Position numbers and translations under genes: made by a program. Shown here in pieces: positions 37,321 to 48,400 of a stretch of DNA of 60,000 nt. Positions within the stretch are counted from its first letter, which is position 1. Each line of letters starts with the position of its first letter. The stretch comes from Polytrichum commune. Its lineage: Eukaryota > Streptophyta > Polytrichopsida > Polytrichales > Polytrichaceae. Where the stretch lies: NCBI GenBank assembly GCA_950295325.1, contig OX485808.1, positions 19,924,527 to 19,984,526 on the forward strand, written 5' to 3'. The notes under the pieces were generated by a model, which saw nothing but the letters and a program-made list of their open reading frames with translations, searched no databases and was not told the origin of the DNA.

Positions 37321-38763
37321 GTAGCAAGTTCATCGAAGGAAGGCAAACTTGAAAAAGTGACGTATAGGAGATGCTCCATGGCAAGTACGTGGCCCTTGTG
37401 TGGGCACTTCTTCCAACTCAATAAACAATTTTGATGGCTAGATCAATTCATGAATTGTCTCATCCCATTAGGGATTGCAAATAATGTCGATTGTCACTTG
37501 AGGTTTCAAAATTGGAGTTGAGATACCGATGATTTTTTCTTGCAGCATTTCAAACTATTCCACACGCTCTTGATTTATCGTTTTGGTATGAAGCAATTCC
37601 TTGGATGAATTCCGTCCCGCATGAGGGTCAAAGTGAAGAATCTCTCCCTTTGAGTGATCACATAAGCCTTCCCCCCACCCCCACTATGTTCACAATTGAG
37701 CCTAAAATGGTGAATAGAATCATAGCACACAATCAAATCTCATTGTAACACATCATGTCTTTTGGGGTCCAATCTTAAGCACGAGTCTTGCCATACACCA
37801 CTTGAACGCATGTAAAGAATAATGCTCATGTTCTTTAGATTACACTACCATCATATGAAATTGGACCAGTTGTGGTAGATTTGTAGACTTTTTTTTTAGT
37901 GACGTAGGACAAATTTCCAATGACACATGACAATTCCCCAAGACTCACATGCTTGTAGTGGAGTGTGACAAGTATATCGTCACTCATGCTCTAGGTTGGA
38001 GCTAATCACCTAATTGTCACGATTGGGTTTGGTAGAAAGTTGTGAGGAGAGAACCAAATGTCAAATGAGGGAGGGCCTAGATTACAAGAGCAAAGGGTGT
38101 GGATTGTATGTATATCTTTGTACAATTGTATGGATCAATTGGTCCGATCTTGGATGTAAATACAAGTGGAGTTGTCTAAGGTGGATCTACACCAACATTG
38201 GGCAAGCATTGCCATTGAGCTCCTCATAAAGGATAAGAATAGGATCAAAGTTTATGCCACCATTGAATGGTGCCCTTTACCTGGCCCCAAAACAAAAATA
38301 TTTGGCATCTTTAAAGGTAACGCAACCCGGCCCAAAATGCATAGTTGCCACTCAACGGAACCCTTTACCCAATGAATTTTTGGTGGATAACTACGGGGAC
38401 GCTAATTACAATTACCCTTTATTAATCTTATGGTAATCGAAGGGCAATTGCAGTGAAAGAAGGTAAAGGTCTTGCCAATTAAGTTGTTTTTAATACACAC
38501 ATTCAACTTGGTTTACAAAGTACATGTTTTGACACATGAAAAATCCATTGTAATTCTATAGACATATGTAACATTTCATTTCATAACAAAATGGTTATAT
38601 GTTGAACCTTGAGTGCAACATACATATATAATGTGTTTAAAAAAATGTAGATGTATCATAATATTCACAAAATTCTATGTACAAAATATAACATCAGCCA
38701 ACACGACGAGAAAATACAACTATGATGAAATGGCTTGACATTTCAATGTTTAAAAGCACAAAG
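37321..38763. other. AT-rich intergenic sequence
   Basis: No gene, RNA or clear element recognised. Short ORFs at 38014-38436 show no domain and no codon pattern that persuades me. Confidence 0.6.
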
Positions 38764-39185
38764 TCAAGATAAAATGTCAATTTGGAAATCATTCAAATAA
38801 CTCCAAACATCAATGTTGAAAAACACAAATGCAAGCCTAGGCATAGTCATCCTAATCTTGTTCCATTTCTTCAATGTGTGCACATCATCTGAAACTTTCA
38901 CATCTAGAGGGTCTAGAACATCCTCTTGTAAACTAGTAGCTATGTAAGCCATAACACCAATACGAGGATCATTTGAGCAATTCTTAACATGCAATATTCA
39001 TGAGCAAATCCATATCATGTGTTTTGAGCCTATAATAACGAAGGCCAATGACTACTCTTGCAATAAGAAATACCTTCTTTGTCTCAATTTGGCTCCCAAA
39101 GACTTCCCAAAGTTTAACATGCAAAGAGTAGGAAGCCGCCCTTCATTTTCTTTCCACCATTGAAATGGTTTCTCACATACCTTTG
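38764..39185 (-). pseudogene. hAT-superfamily transposase C-terminal remnant
   Basis: Read on the minus strand, conceptual translation gives PFQWWKENEGR, then, after a frame change, GSQIETKKVFLIARVVIGLR followed by YYRLKTHDMDLLMNIA and a stop, then a C-terminal tail (38764-38994). The W-W plus SQ-E-T/R-FS-like pattern is the hAT dimerisation domain near the C-terminus of hAT transposases. Frame changes and stops show it is dead. The element may extend rightwards to about 39500, where further decayed frames lie. No terminal repeats were identified. Confidence 0.7.
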
Positions 39186-39499
39186 TGGGTGCAGTATCCA
39201 TCTAAAAACAACCCACTTCTCGATGAAGCTATACAAATACCACATAATAACGAGACATTCATTAAATATAATGATATTTTGTTTTAGTATAATTCAATCC
39301 ATCAATTACTTCTCTACATACTTGTTCATAAGTTGTATTTGTCTTTTGTCCACCCAACGTTTAAATCCACATTCCATCAATAATGCATAATCACAAGAGG
39401 AAACACATAAATAACCCATAATTCCTTGGCAACCGATGGGGGGGGGGACCCACTCTTCATTGAAACTATAAATGATGTGCGTGGGTGAATATGGCATAG

Positions 39500-42400
39500 A
39501 ACCCCCCTATATACCGTTTTTAAAGAGAAAAACAAAGATGTATATGCTAATCCTATACTAATGGTATGCTAGAAAAGAAACTCATGTATTTAAACTAAGG
39601 TTCTCAATGTAAGGTGATTACCCAACATATATTGCCCTTGGCTAATATTCGTAGGGTAGGGTACCCTTTACCCACCATCACCCTTTTAGTATGGACACCA
39701 CCCAACATTGGTTTACACTAGGGTCCAAGACCAAAGAAACTCCAAAATCGAGTGATCCTCACTTGGTCAAGAAATGTCTTTGGACCCGAGGAATTCACAC
39801 TGGGGTTTGGGTCCAAGGTACGAACTCGATTTGGCCCTAATGTGGCCCTAGTAATGTGGCATCACTTTACCTCCAAATCCAATCAGTCCCCACTCTAAAA
39901 AAATAAAAATAAATAAAATCACTCCTCTTAGTTTGGGAAATCAATCTTCAAGCTTGGGCCCAATCTCGAGTCTGAAAGTAACATTCAATCAAGGGGTGTT
40001 TTGCTCGGCCCCAAATCTCTTGGACACAGACCCCCATGTTACTCCCTAAAAACACCAAGGTAATTGGTGTTGAAACCACCACACCGAGTGCTGAATATAA
40101 ATACCATTATCACTATATTGAAGGAAGCTACATGGTTCTCCTTAGCCATTGAGAGGGGATTCCAACACACCAAAACATGTTATTTGAATCCCACTAACAA
40201 AATTCGATAAAGATTCAGAATCACACTTGTAAATGACCCAAAACCAACACGGGAGCTTGATCGTTGAGGTGGTGAACAATCTGAGAACGAACACGTTTTT
40301 GTGGTGCAAGATGTTAGGGTGCTCATTTTGAGTGGGGTGTTGGTTTGAGTACCATTCTACCTTAGAAGGTGACCAAACATGGAGGAAGAGGCACCCTTCC
40401 ACCCATTAACTCAACGCAACGGCCCACAATTTTGTGTGTAACATTGAAGGCGAAGCACGGACACCGAATCCATCGGGAATAGGGGCATTATGCACAAAAG
40501 CGCCCGATCCGACTGAATCCACCAGCTCAGCCTCACCCCTCCCTCCACCAGTCTCCGTGCCAATGATATTCCGCATGACTGGCATCAATGTCCGGGAAGG
40601 TTTTGGGGCATAATCGGTCGTGATCCTAGTGTTCCCAAGACTCCTTTGGTTGTGATCCTAGTGTTGACAACTTTCGATTTCTTCCTTTATTTTTATCAAG
40701 GAAGTGTTGTGTAAATGTCATTCCTCTAAATCCATCGGCGGCGGTCTTCGTGATCTCTTGCATTGGAACCGGTTGTTTCTCAAACTCAACCGGTTGGGTT
40801 CATTTGTAACTAGCGGTCCGTTCCCCCCATTCAATGACTAGCACCCCCTCCTTCTCCTTTATTCATGTGGCCACTCTTCTTGATTGGGATACCAATATTT
40901 GAGTGATATGGTTGGCAACGTTTGGACACTGGGATTACGTGTGTTAAGAATAAGAAAGTTTTCACTTGGACCTCCTACATGGTTTCATGTCAACTCCGAC
41001 TATGAAACTCAAAATGACAATCTTCATGGCTCGCAATTATGATTGCTAACTAGATGAGGTAATTCACGATCCGTTCCGTCACTCACATTCTATGCAAGTA
41101 AGTGTCTCCCATTTATATGAACCTATGGTTGGCGTCATCTCTCTCTCTCTCTGTATGTGGGGTTGGAAGTACCCACAATAAGATTAAATATTTTAAGTTA
41201 CACCCAACTTCATTCCCATCCCCCAACTGCCCAAAAAAGAAAACCCACATTTCCATGGCCATCTCTAGCCTACCACACCTATAGAAAACCAGTTCTCCCC
41301 AATATCTGGTCAAAGCTACAATAACCCCTCCCCTTCTCCCCGATTGGTCGGACCCAAGAACCTCGATGAAACCAAACAAATAGCATCGCAACCACAATTT
41401 GTTGTTGTATGCAAATGTAATGAAACAAAAATAATTTGACAGGAGAGTTGTTTGATTGCATGAAGGGGAGGCCATACGTGTTAAAAAATGCCAGTTCTGA
41501 AACGTAATTTGATAAGCCAAGGTAAAAGGATATTGGCCTTCACATGTGCCTGACTTCTGGAGCTTGGTTTCAAGGTTGGTCCCTCTTTTTCTTTTTCCTT
41601 TTTCTTTTAATTAAAACCGTCGTTTCCAACTCCGAGTGGAAATGAAACGCATAGGTTAACCTTGTTCAGTATTTGAGCCTAGCAAAACCGCCGCTGTCTT
41701 GGATTTGAATTCAAAACCGCTGTTCACACCCAATAAAAAAAGGAACCAACTTTGAAACCAAACTCATAGAAGTTAGACACGTGTCCGAAACCGACATCAC
41801 CTCTTACCTTGGCTTACCAAACTCCGTTTTGACACCAACGCTTTGCTTTTGCAAGTGTGTGGCATCCAAATGAGCGGTATAAAGAGTTGATATTAATATA
41901 TGTTTGCGTTTTTCCTCTCCCTTGAGAGTTGCAACCCCACACTCCTATCCTCTTCACCCCATCATCATCATCTTCATCCTCCTCCTCCTCCTCCTCCTCC
42001 TCCATTGATGAAGTGACCTTGCCCCGTGTTTTGTTTTCTTAGCCACCGTAATAACATATATACCCTTAACCTACACGATCCGAAGTGGGTGGGGCGCCAT
42101 GTATAGGCTGTGAAGTCATTGGTTGTCGGAAAGAACAATTCCTTTGGTCACTCGGTCTCGAGGCCCAGTCAGTCACATTTGAGCGAGCACCAACGCTTTT
42201 CTCAGCTCTCCAACACATTGGCTGCTAAGTGAATCGCGTTTCTCGATGCCCTTGCGAATTCGTTGGGGTTGTGGGGTGGGGTGGGGTTACTCTGCCTGCC
42301 TTTGGCTACTAGCGATCGCCTCACTCGTCCATGTGTACACACTAGTACACAAGTGGTATCTAAATGACACGGAAATGACCCAAAGGAGGGATACCTCCAC

Positions 42401-42904
42401 CTGCCCTCTCGGTCATATATTTTTGTGTTAGATGGTCGTGTCATGCAGCTACCACTTTTCTTACTTGTGGTATAAAGTCGGGTCGTTGTGTGGGTCATCT
42501 CTCGTGGCTTTTCTCCACGCTCAACTCGGGGTCAAAGGAGTAGTATCATGTTTTCTTTATCAAGTGCGAAATCAATTCAATCTAAAGAATAAGAAAAAGG
42601 AGAGGCAAGAAAAGCAAGAACTCCATTCCCCCCCCCCCTCCCCTCCAGAAAATACAAGTTAATATGTCTTCAACGATAGAAAATTGTGTTGGTTGTGTCG
42701 CTTTTTACAACCTTTGTGTGAGTTCCAAAAATTCTGAGGAAAGTGGCTATGGCTTTGATTCGGATTTGCTAACCATCTCGTACAAACCGCGTGTTCGTAC
42801 CTAGGACGAGTGGGCTACTTGGAGAAAGTAACCATTCAAGACCCATTTACGTTAGTCTAGAGAAAATCAACCAAATATTTAAGGAATGCGGGCGTTATTT
42901 GGTC
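39500..42904. other. Intergenic sequence with a dispersed repeat and microsatellites
   Basis: No recognisable gene. It contains the foldback-like repeat at 41511-41819, a TCATCC/TCC microsatellite (about 41958-42003), a short CT run near 41140 and an 11-C run (42628-42638). A minus-strand ORF at 40406-40588 and another at 41113-41520 have no recognisable domain. Confidence 0.6.
41511..41819. mobile_element. Foldback-like element (GATAAGCCAAGGTAA ends)
   Basis: The left end GATAAGCCAAGGTAAAAGG is mirrored by a right end whose reverse complement is GGTAAGCCAAGGTAAGAGG. Further in, GGTTTCAAGGTTGGTCCC faces its near complement (GGAACCAACTTTGAAACC). Related half-elements with an AGAGGGACCAACCTTG-type core lie at about 8550-8890 and 26830-26975, so this is a dispersed non-autonomous family. 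No coding sequence. Confidence 0.6.
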
Positions 42905-43689
42905 ACTTTCTTGAATCAGACCCCTATATTTGATATGTGTGTCACGGTTTGGTTTGGTTCGGATCAAGGATCAAAGGCCATGAAGACACATGCTTAAAGG
43001 AGATTGGACTACGTTCGCAACATTTATCGACTACTCCACACTTAAATAGCAGACACAATTTGGAGGGGGGGGGGGCTAACATATGAAGCTCAAAAATCAA
43101 CAAACATGTACCTCCATATTGATAACCACATCAACGAAGGTTCGATTCCCAATCCGATTTTCGTTGATGCTTCATTGTACATGTTGCTAATGCAAGGTGA
43201 GTTCTGCTATGTAAATCTAATTGGTAGAAGTCGGAGGACACGAAGCACGAACTAAATGACACCCACATACCTTTGCATAAGGTAGATGGGTTTCAAGCGG
43301 CGCATTCTCTTAATCAGACCCCTACATTTGATTGGCATGTGGTCCGGTGAGGATCCAAGAGCAAACATCATGCAGACACATGTTCAAAAAAGATTGGACT
43401 TCGTCTTCAAACATTAACAACTACTGTACACTCAAAAATTGACACAACTAGGAGAGACCTAACGTATTCAATCAAAGGATTCAACAAACATGCACTTCTA
43501 TTGATAACCACGACTAAATCAAGGGAGGTTTGATTCTCAATCCGGATTTTTTTTCTTTTCCTGATGCAACACGAGTTCCGTTGTGTAAATGTAATCGGTA
43601 GAAGTTGGAGAACGAAGACCGAACCCAATAACAGCCGCATACATCCCTTGCGCATGATAAGTAGCGACGGCCAAAGCTGCACAAGCCCA
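42905..43689. repeat. Tandem duplication, unit about 399 bp
   Basis: Landmarks recur at a spacing of about 399 bp: AATCAGACCCCTATATTTGAT near 42915 and AATCAGACCCCTACATTTGAT near 43315; ATTGGACTACGTTCG and ATTGGACTTCGTCTTC; TTGATAACCAC; GGTTCGATTCCCAATCCG near 43139 and GGTTTGATTCTCAATCCGG near 43528. The copies are clearly diverged. GGTTCGATTCC matches a pol III B-box by chance or descent, but I see no paired A-box. The second copy abuts the GC-rich promoter-like block. Confidence 0.75.
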
Positions 43690-43986
43690 CAAACAAGGAA
43701 CCCAAGAACCAAAACCCTCCAGCCCATCCCAGGCCCGGCCCGGCCCGGCCCAGCAATATGTACCTACCAAGCACTCAAACCCGCTGCCAGTCCCTCGCCA
43801 GGTACCACTCTGGCAGCAGAATATGGACGGAGCCAATCAGAAGCGGCCTCTGCCAACCCCCCCTTTTAGGGCGTTCCGACCACCATCGCTAGCCCCAGCC
43901 CCTACCCCCTACCCTACCCCCTACTCCCCTAGCACAGGCGGGCCCCACCCACCCCCGCCTCCCAACTCGTAACTCGCAAACCTCAC

Positions 43987-44158
43987 TAGTAATCGCGGGC
44001 GCAGGGCGACACCCGGCGCAACAGCCCAGCCCGGCCGGGGGCAGCCCTGGCGAAGAAAGCGCGAGGCGAGGAGTACTTGTTGCGAAGGTGGTGAAGAGCG
44101 GGGCTTTAGCTTTTGTACTGCGAGATGCTGTCATGACATTGGGGACACTACTGGCCAT
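43987..44158 (-). CDS. Possible first exon of an unknown leftward gene, transit-peptide-like
   Basis: On the minus strand an ATG in good context (ACCATGG) opens a frame beginning MASSVPNVMTASRSTKAKAP. It is rich in Ala, Ser and Thr, has basic residues and lacks acidic ones over the first 50 residues, like chloroplast or mitochondrial presequences. A possible donor (TA|GTGAGG on the minus strand) closes the exon at 43987; reading on, the frame becomes Gly/Arg low-complexity and stops at 43889. A CT-rich potential leader lies just upstream (44284-44312). I find no convincing second exon to the left, where repeats begin, so this may be a chance ORF in GC-rich DNA. Confidence 0.25.
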
Positions 44159-44461
44159 GGTCCGGAGCTCCCTGCTGCTGCTGCTGCTGCTGCTGATGAG
44201 TGATGAGAAGAAAAGAGCGTAGTAGGAGGAACAACAAGGGCCGGAGGAGTACTACAACTACTACTACTGGAGGCTACTAGGAGGGAGGAGAGAGAGAGAG
44301 AGAGAGAGCGAGAGTAAGTAAGCAAACGTACGGTTGAGATCGCCGCTACGGCTGCTGCTGCTGCTTGTTGGTTTCTTGTCGGCCCGGACTTTATTGCTGG
44401 GGTTTCGTGGAGTCTGGGGCTAGGGAGGAAGGACTCGGGAGGGAGGTGGCTGCTCGTTGTA

Positions 44462-44462
44462 G

Positions 44463-44496
<34 letters not shown>
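44462..44496 (+). repeat. TTG trinucleotide microsatellite
   Basis: Nearly pure (TTG)n, about eleven units, in the GC-rich promoter-like region. Confidence 0.95.
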
Positions 44497-44592
44497 AGGA
44501 TCGTGTGTTCGTTCGGGAGGGTTGGTTGATTGTTGAGGCTACTTGCTGACCTCACCTGACTCCAAAGGGGGGAGGGGGGGGGGGGCGCCTTC

Positions 44593-44638
44593 GGGGAGGG
44601 GAGGGGAAGGGAGGGGAGGGGAGGGGAGGGGAGGGGAG
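44593..44638 (+). repeat. GGGGA array with G-quadruplex potential
   Basis: About nine runs of three or more G separated by single A or AA, directly after a 12-G run (44574-44585). This is a strong candidate for G-quadruplex on the plus strand and i-motif on the minus strand inside the promoter-like block. Confidence 0.85.
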
Positions 44639-45137
44639 TTTAGTATGAAGCGCCATGTACTTGATCACGTGCGAGAGGGCTAGGGCTCTCGGTATTTTGA
44701 GTTGGTGTTGAGCTGAAATCGTGGGGGAGAGGGGGAGAGAGAGCGAGCGAGCGAGAGAGAGAGTAGGACGCGGTGGTGTTTGATTTTGGAGGAGCCGGGG
44801 GAGTGTGTACTTCATGCGTCTCCGGGGGCGGCGCGCCTGAGGTGGAGAGGAATTCGGATGTTGGCTCCGCGTGTTGTCTTCATGAGGGATTGAGCGATGG
44901 AGTGGTGATGTTCTCCAGGGTTCGGAGGGGAGGTGAGGCGAGGCGATGAAGTGGTGGTAGTGGAGTGGGAGATAGGACCGGGGGGGGGGGGGGGGGGGAG
45001 GGGAGGAGCGAGGGGAGGCTGCGTGTGTGGGGAATGTGAGCGTGGGATGTGTGGAGTATTAGTAGTGATAGTAGTCGTAACGTGCAGCTGGTGGTGGTGA
45101 TTGGGGAGGGCAGGTGTGTGTTTTTTGCGAGTGTCTG

Positions 45138-45221
45138 CTGTCCAGTGTTTGGTGCAGTGCAGGAGACCAGATTTCCTTACAGCGGAAGTGGTTTTGAGAG
45201 CCTGCAGTCAAACACTGGACG
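45138..45221 (+). repeat. Inverted repeat (short hairpin) in GC-rich leader region
   Basis: TCCAGTGTTTGGTGCAGTGCAGG on the left is nearly the reverse complement of CCTGCAGTCAAACACTGGA on the right: about 19 pairs with a small bulge and a loop of about 38 bases. It could fold if transcribed. No known family. Confidence 0.5.
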
Positions 45222-45440
45222 CTCAAGAGGCTTGGGATGTACATTGCGCGCGCGAGAGAGTTGGAGAGCTAGTGGAGTCTACATGAGGCAAGCTTTGGAA
45301 GAAGAGGCGAGGGTAGCAGTGTATATGAATTATACAGGAGGGAAGCAGAAGCTTTCTGCTGCGAAGTACTGTAGTTACGCGCTCGCGCGCGCACACACAC
45401 ACATACATACATACACACACATATATATATACACGTAGAT

Positions 45441-48400
45441 TCGAGTAAGTTCAATCTCGGCAGGGTCGGGTTGATCCTGTGCTTGGTCGTGTATGTTAAT
45501 AAGCCATGTTCACCAAGAGACTCGATTATGACGACAGCCAAAAAGTAGCGCGAGAGGGAGAGTAGGTCACTGCGGGTTCCAATGGATCGGATGAGTGCAT
45601 GTGAGAATGGTCATTAGTTTTATAGGTCACCTAGAAGGGTGAAGTGAAGCCGGTGCAGTTGTTTGTTTCTTGTTTCAAAGGATCCTTTGAAGGACGTCAC
45701 CATGAATAGGCGAATAAGAAAGTGTCCTGAGAGTCTTTCGAGAGTAGGAATTTTTAGTAGGAAATTGAGACGTGTAGACAACATGATTGCCAGATTGACC
45801 AAAATCAAAATGCGAACTTAAAAGTGACTAGACTTGGAATACATAAATCCGGAAGATTACGCGTTCGCCATTTGGATGTGTTTAAACGGCGAAGGGGTTG
45901 CGCTAGGGGAATGAATGTTTGTGAAGGACAGCATCCATTGTGCTCACACTTGCCATGAGTGGTAGACTACTGGAGGAAGTGTGTCAACAGTGCGATCATG
46001 TGCAGTACCGTGCTTTTCCGTATCACGGTTAAGTGTTGCGTTGTTGCTGACGTAGTGGTGCAGCAATCATGTCTATAGGTTGAGTCTAAGAGACAAAGTG
46101 TTTTATGTTTTGCAGTGAGTTGGTTGAGAGACGGAAAAATTGAAGGACGTCCTGGACGCTAAGACGAAGAAGACGTGCGAACCTTACATGAGCGAGGCTC
46201 ACCTGAGTTCGGGAACTTTTTTTGTCTGCCGAATCCTTAGACGCTGCCCAAACGCGCTGCACGTCTAGAAATCGGGTAAGTCGTGGAGTATCGAGTGTGG
46301 AGCTGCTGCCACAAGAAGTAAACAGACCGAGTACCTGTTCAAGATGAACAAGAGCGAAGATGATCAAAAGTGAGGTGTTTGGTGTGTAAGTAGATTAACG
46401 GCAAGAAGACAATTCCGCGTATGCACTGAAGCGAGGGAAGCAATATGTGCAAGGGGAACAAATTTAGGCACGTCAAATTTGGAATGAAGATGACGTCAGG
46501 CAGGTTTTGACATATCGTTCTCATGGATCATGTGCGTGTTGTATACGTCTGTTATGTTAGAGGCTTCAAGGAGGACAATGACATACAGCAGTGTAATTGC
46601 GGGACTTTGTAGAACCTGCTCGAATCTGAGGAGTCCTTGTAGAACTTGCTAACAACAGGAGCAGTCAATTGAAAAAGAAGGTTCAATCACAGATTCATCA
46701 AGATCCAACCTCCACTTAGAAGAAGGCATCAAAGTACGATCTAAGCAAAGCATTACAAATGCAGGAAGGAGAATCCGGGACAGTGTTAGCAGCCGGTGTG
46801 TGGTGCCGCGGCAAAGGGAAAGGAGAAGCAAGCTGCTAGGGATATGAGTTTACCGACACTTTCAGTAGAGGACCAGGAGTCCATAAAAGCTGAGAACAAA
46901 TTCTTATCATCCCATTCTCCCATTACATGAAGAAGACGCAGACGGGCCTCCTAAGCTTCTTGCAGATTCGCTGCACGACCACGATTACTCTTATTTCGAT
47001 GTCTAGAGCTGATGTCTCTTCGTAGACTTGCTGCACGTCGAGGACGCTTCCGCCACGTACTATAGCTCCTGCTAGCTCAGGCTAAAGGACTCCGTTCAAC
47101 CAGCAGCCGTGGTCACGGTTATTTTTAGGTATGAATTTCTGTATCCTTTCGAAGTACTGTTGTGAAGGAGTGTAAGCGACGTCCTCATTGGTTGTGGACT
47201 TATTAGATTCTCAAGTCTGGGACCGGGTCTTCTTTTGCCTGGAGTTGAAATCACCAAATGCTCTTAAGCTTTAAAACAAGTTCATCCCGTTTGATCTGGA
47301 GAACTTTTTTGTTTTTTTTTTTTTTTGTGACTAATGAAACAAGTCTTTATTTCATTGCCAAAACGAAAACAAGGCCACCGGGACTCGAAAAAGAGCCTGG
47401 AGAACAGTTTAGAGTTTCAATGCGAAAGTGGCTCTAATAATAATAAGGCCATGTCACAGACACTCCAGTATTAGTTGTCTGTTCCAGTCCATTAAGCCAT
47501 GTAATCAGATGTATCCAGAAAGGAAGGCCAGTAGTGCAATTTGTAAGACTAGTCTGCATACTAAGCTTCTTTTTACAAGGAGACCAGTTATCTGTCGATA
47601 ATCGACGTTCCAGCAGAGGTGCATGCAGGTATATGTTGTGACGAGGGAACCCGCGCCACAAATAGTTAGACGCTGGCTGATGCTTTTAGAGTCTTGAAGC
47701 TAACAGATGGTTGCGGCCTTTCATGTGAATCTGCGTCCTTAGTTGAGAAAGAAGATGCATGTCCATCTAAAATAGGTGTAGGCTACATTTCACATCGCGA
47801 GTTATCTACATATTGGTAATGAATTGCATGCATGGACCTTGTCGTGGTCCTCCAGAATGAACATGAAAGATACTTGTACCGCCAAGCTTTAGGTTGAAAG
47901 CACTGAAAGGCTGCTTATGAAGAGGAAGCACTGATCAAAATGTGCACGATCGAAGGTTATCACTCACGCACAGGATGTTATGCTTGCCAATGAGCGTTTA
48001 TCTTGAAAATTTGTCAGATTCGTGCTGTCCCAAGTGGCGCAGACTTACGTTTGTGCACACATTGAAGAATGTGGAGAAACTCTTTCAATGTTGTTGGAGA
48101 CACTTCTGAGAGGTTCGAGTTCCATGCTATGTCGTCATTGGTAAAATAATCCAGGTTCCGCGTTCAAGTTACATTCCTGGACACATCCAAGTTCTCCTGG
48201 TAGTACTTACTATTTTGTAACCAGTGTGTGCGTTACCTACTGAGGTAATTTACAATCGGACCAATGGTCCCGTATTGAACCTTACCACTCCGGTCTAGCA
48301 GAATAGGTTGGATTCAGGAACAACGATGATGGCCTTCGGCGCAACGCAACAGTTGAGCAAGCATTACAGATACCTCTGTTACGTGCACATACGATTTGAG

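Larger units (their letters stand above)
43690..45440. promoter_or_regulatory. GC-rich promoter/leader-like region
   Basis: Composition shifts abruptly from AT-rich repeats to GC-rich sequence with CpG-rich runs (GGCCCGGCCC near 43740; CCCGGCCGGG near 44030). It carries GA/CT repeats (44287-44314 and about 44735-44764), a TTG array (44462-44496), a GGGGA array (44593-44638) and a 19-G run (44980-44998). CT-rich tracts on the minus strand resemble plant 5' leaders read leftwards, and the SBP gene lies to the right, so a divergent promoter is possible. No TATA box or start site can be assigned with confidence. Confidence 0.45.

Noticed and set aside
43139-43156. B-box-like GGTTCGATTCC suggesting a tRNA or SINE
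   Set aside because: No cloverleaf, no A-box at the right distance and no 3' tail; kept only as a note in the tandem repeat.
43407-43836. Minus-strand ORFs of 86-106 codons
   Set aside because: They cover the 399-bp tandem repeat and a GGCCCGG run; the sister repeat copy has stops in the same frame.
45049-45438. 129-codon ORF in the GC-rich region
   Set aside because: Ends in an ACAC/ATAT microsatellite, contains an inverted repeat, has no domain, and overlaps ORFs in other frames.
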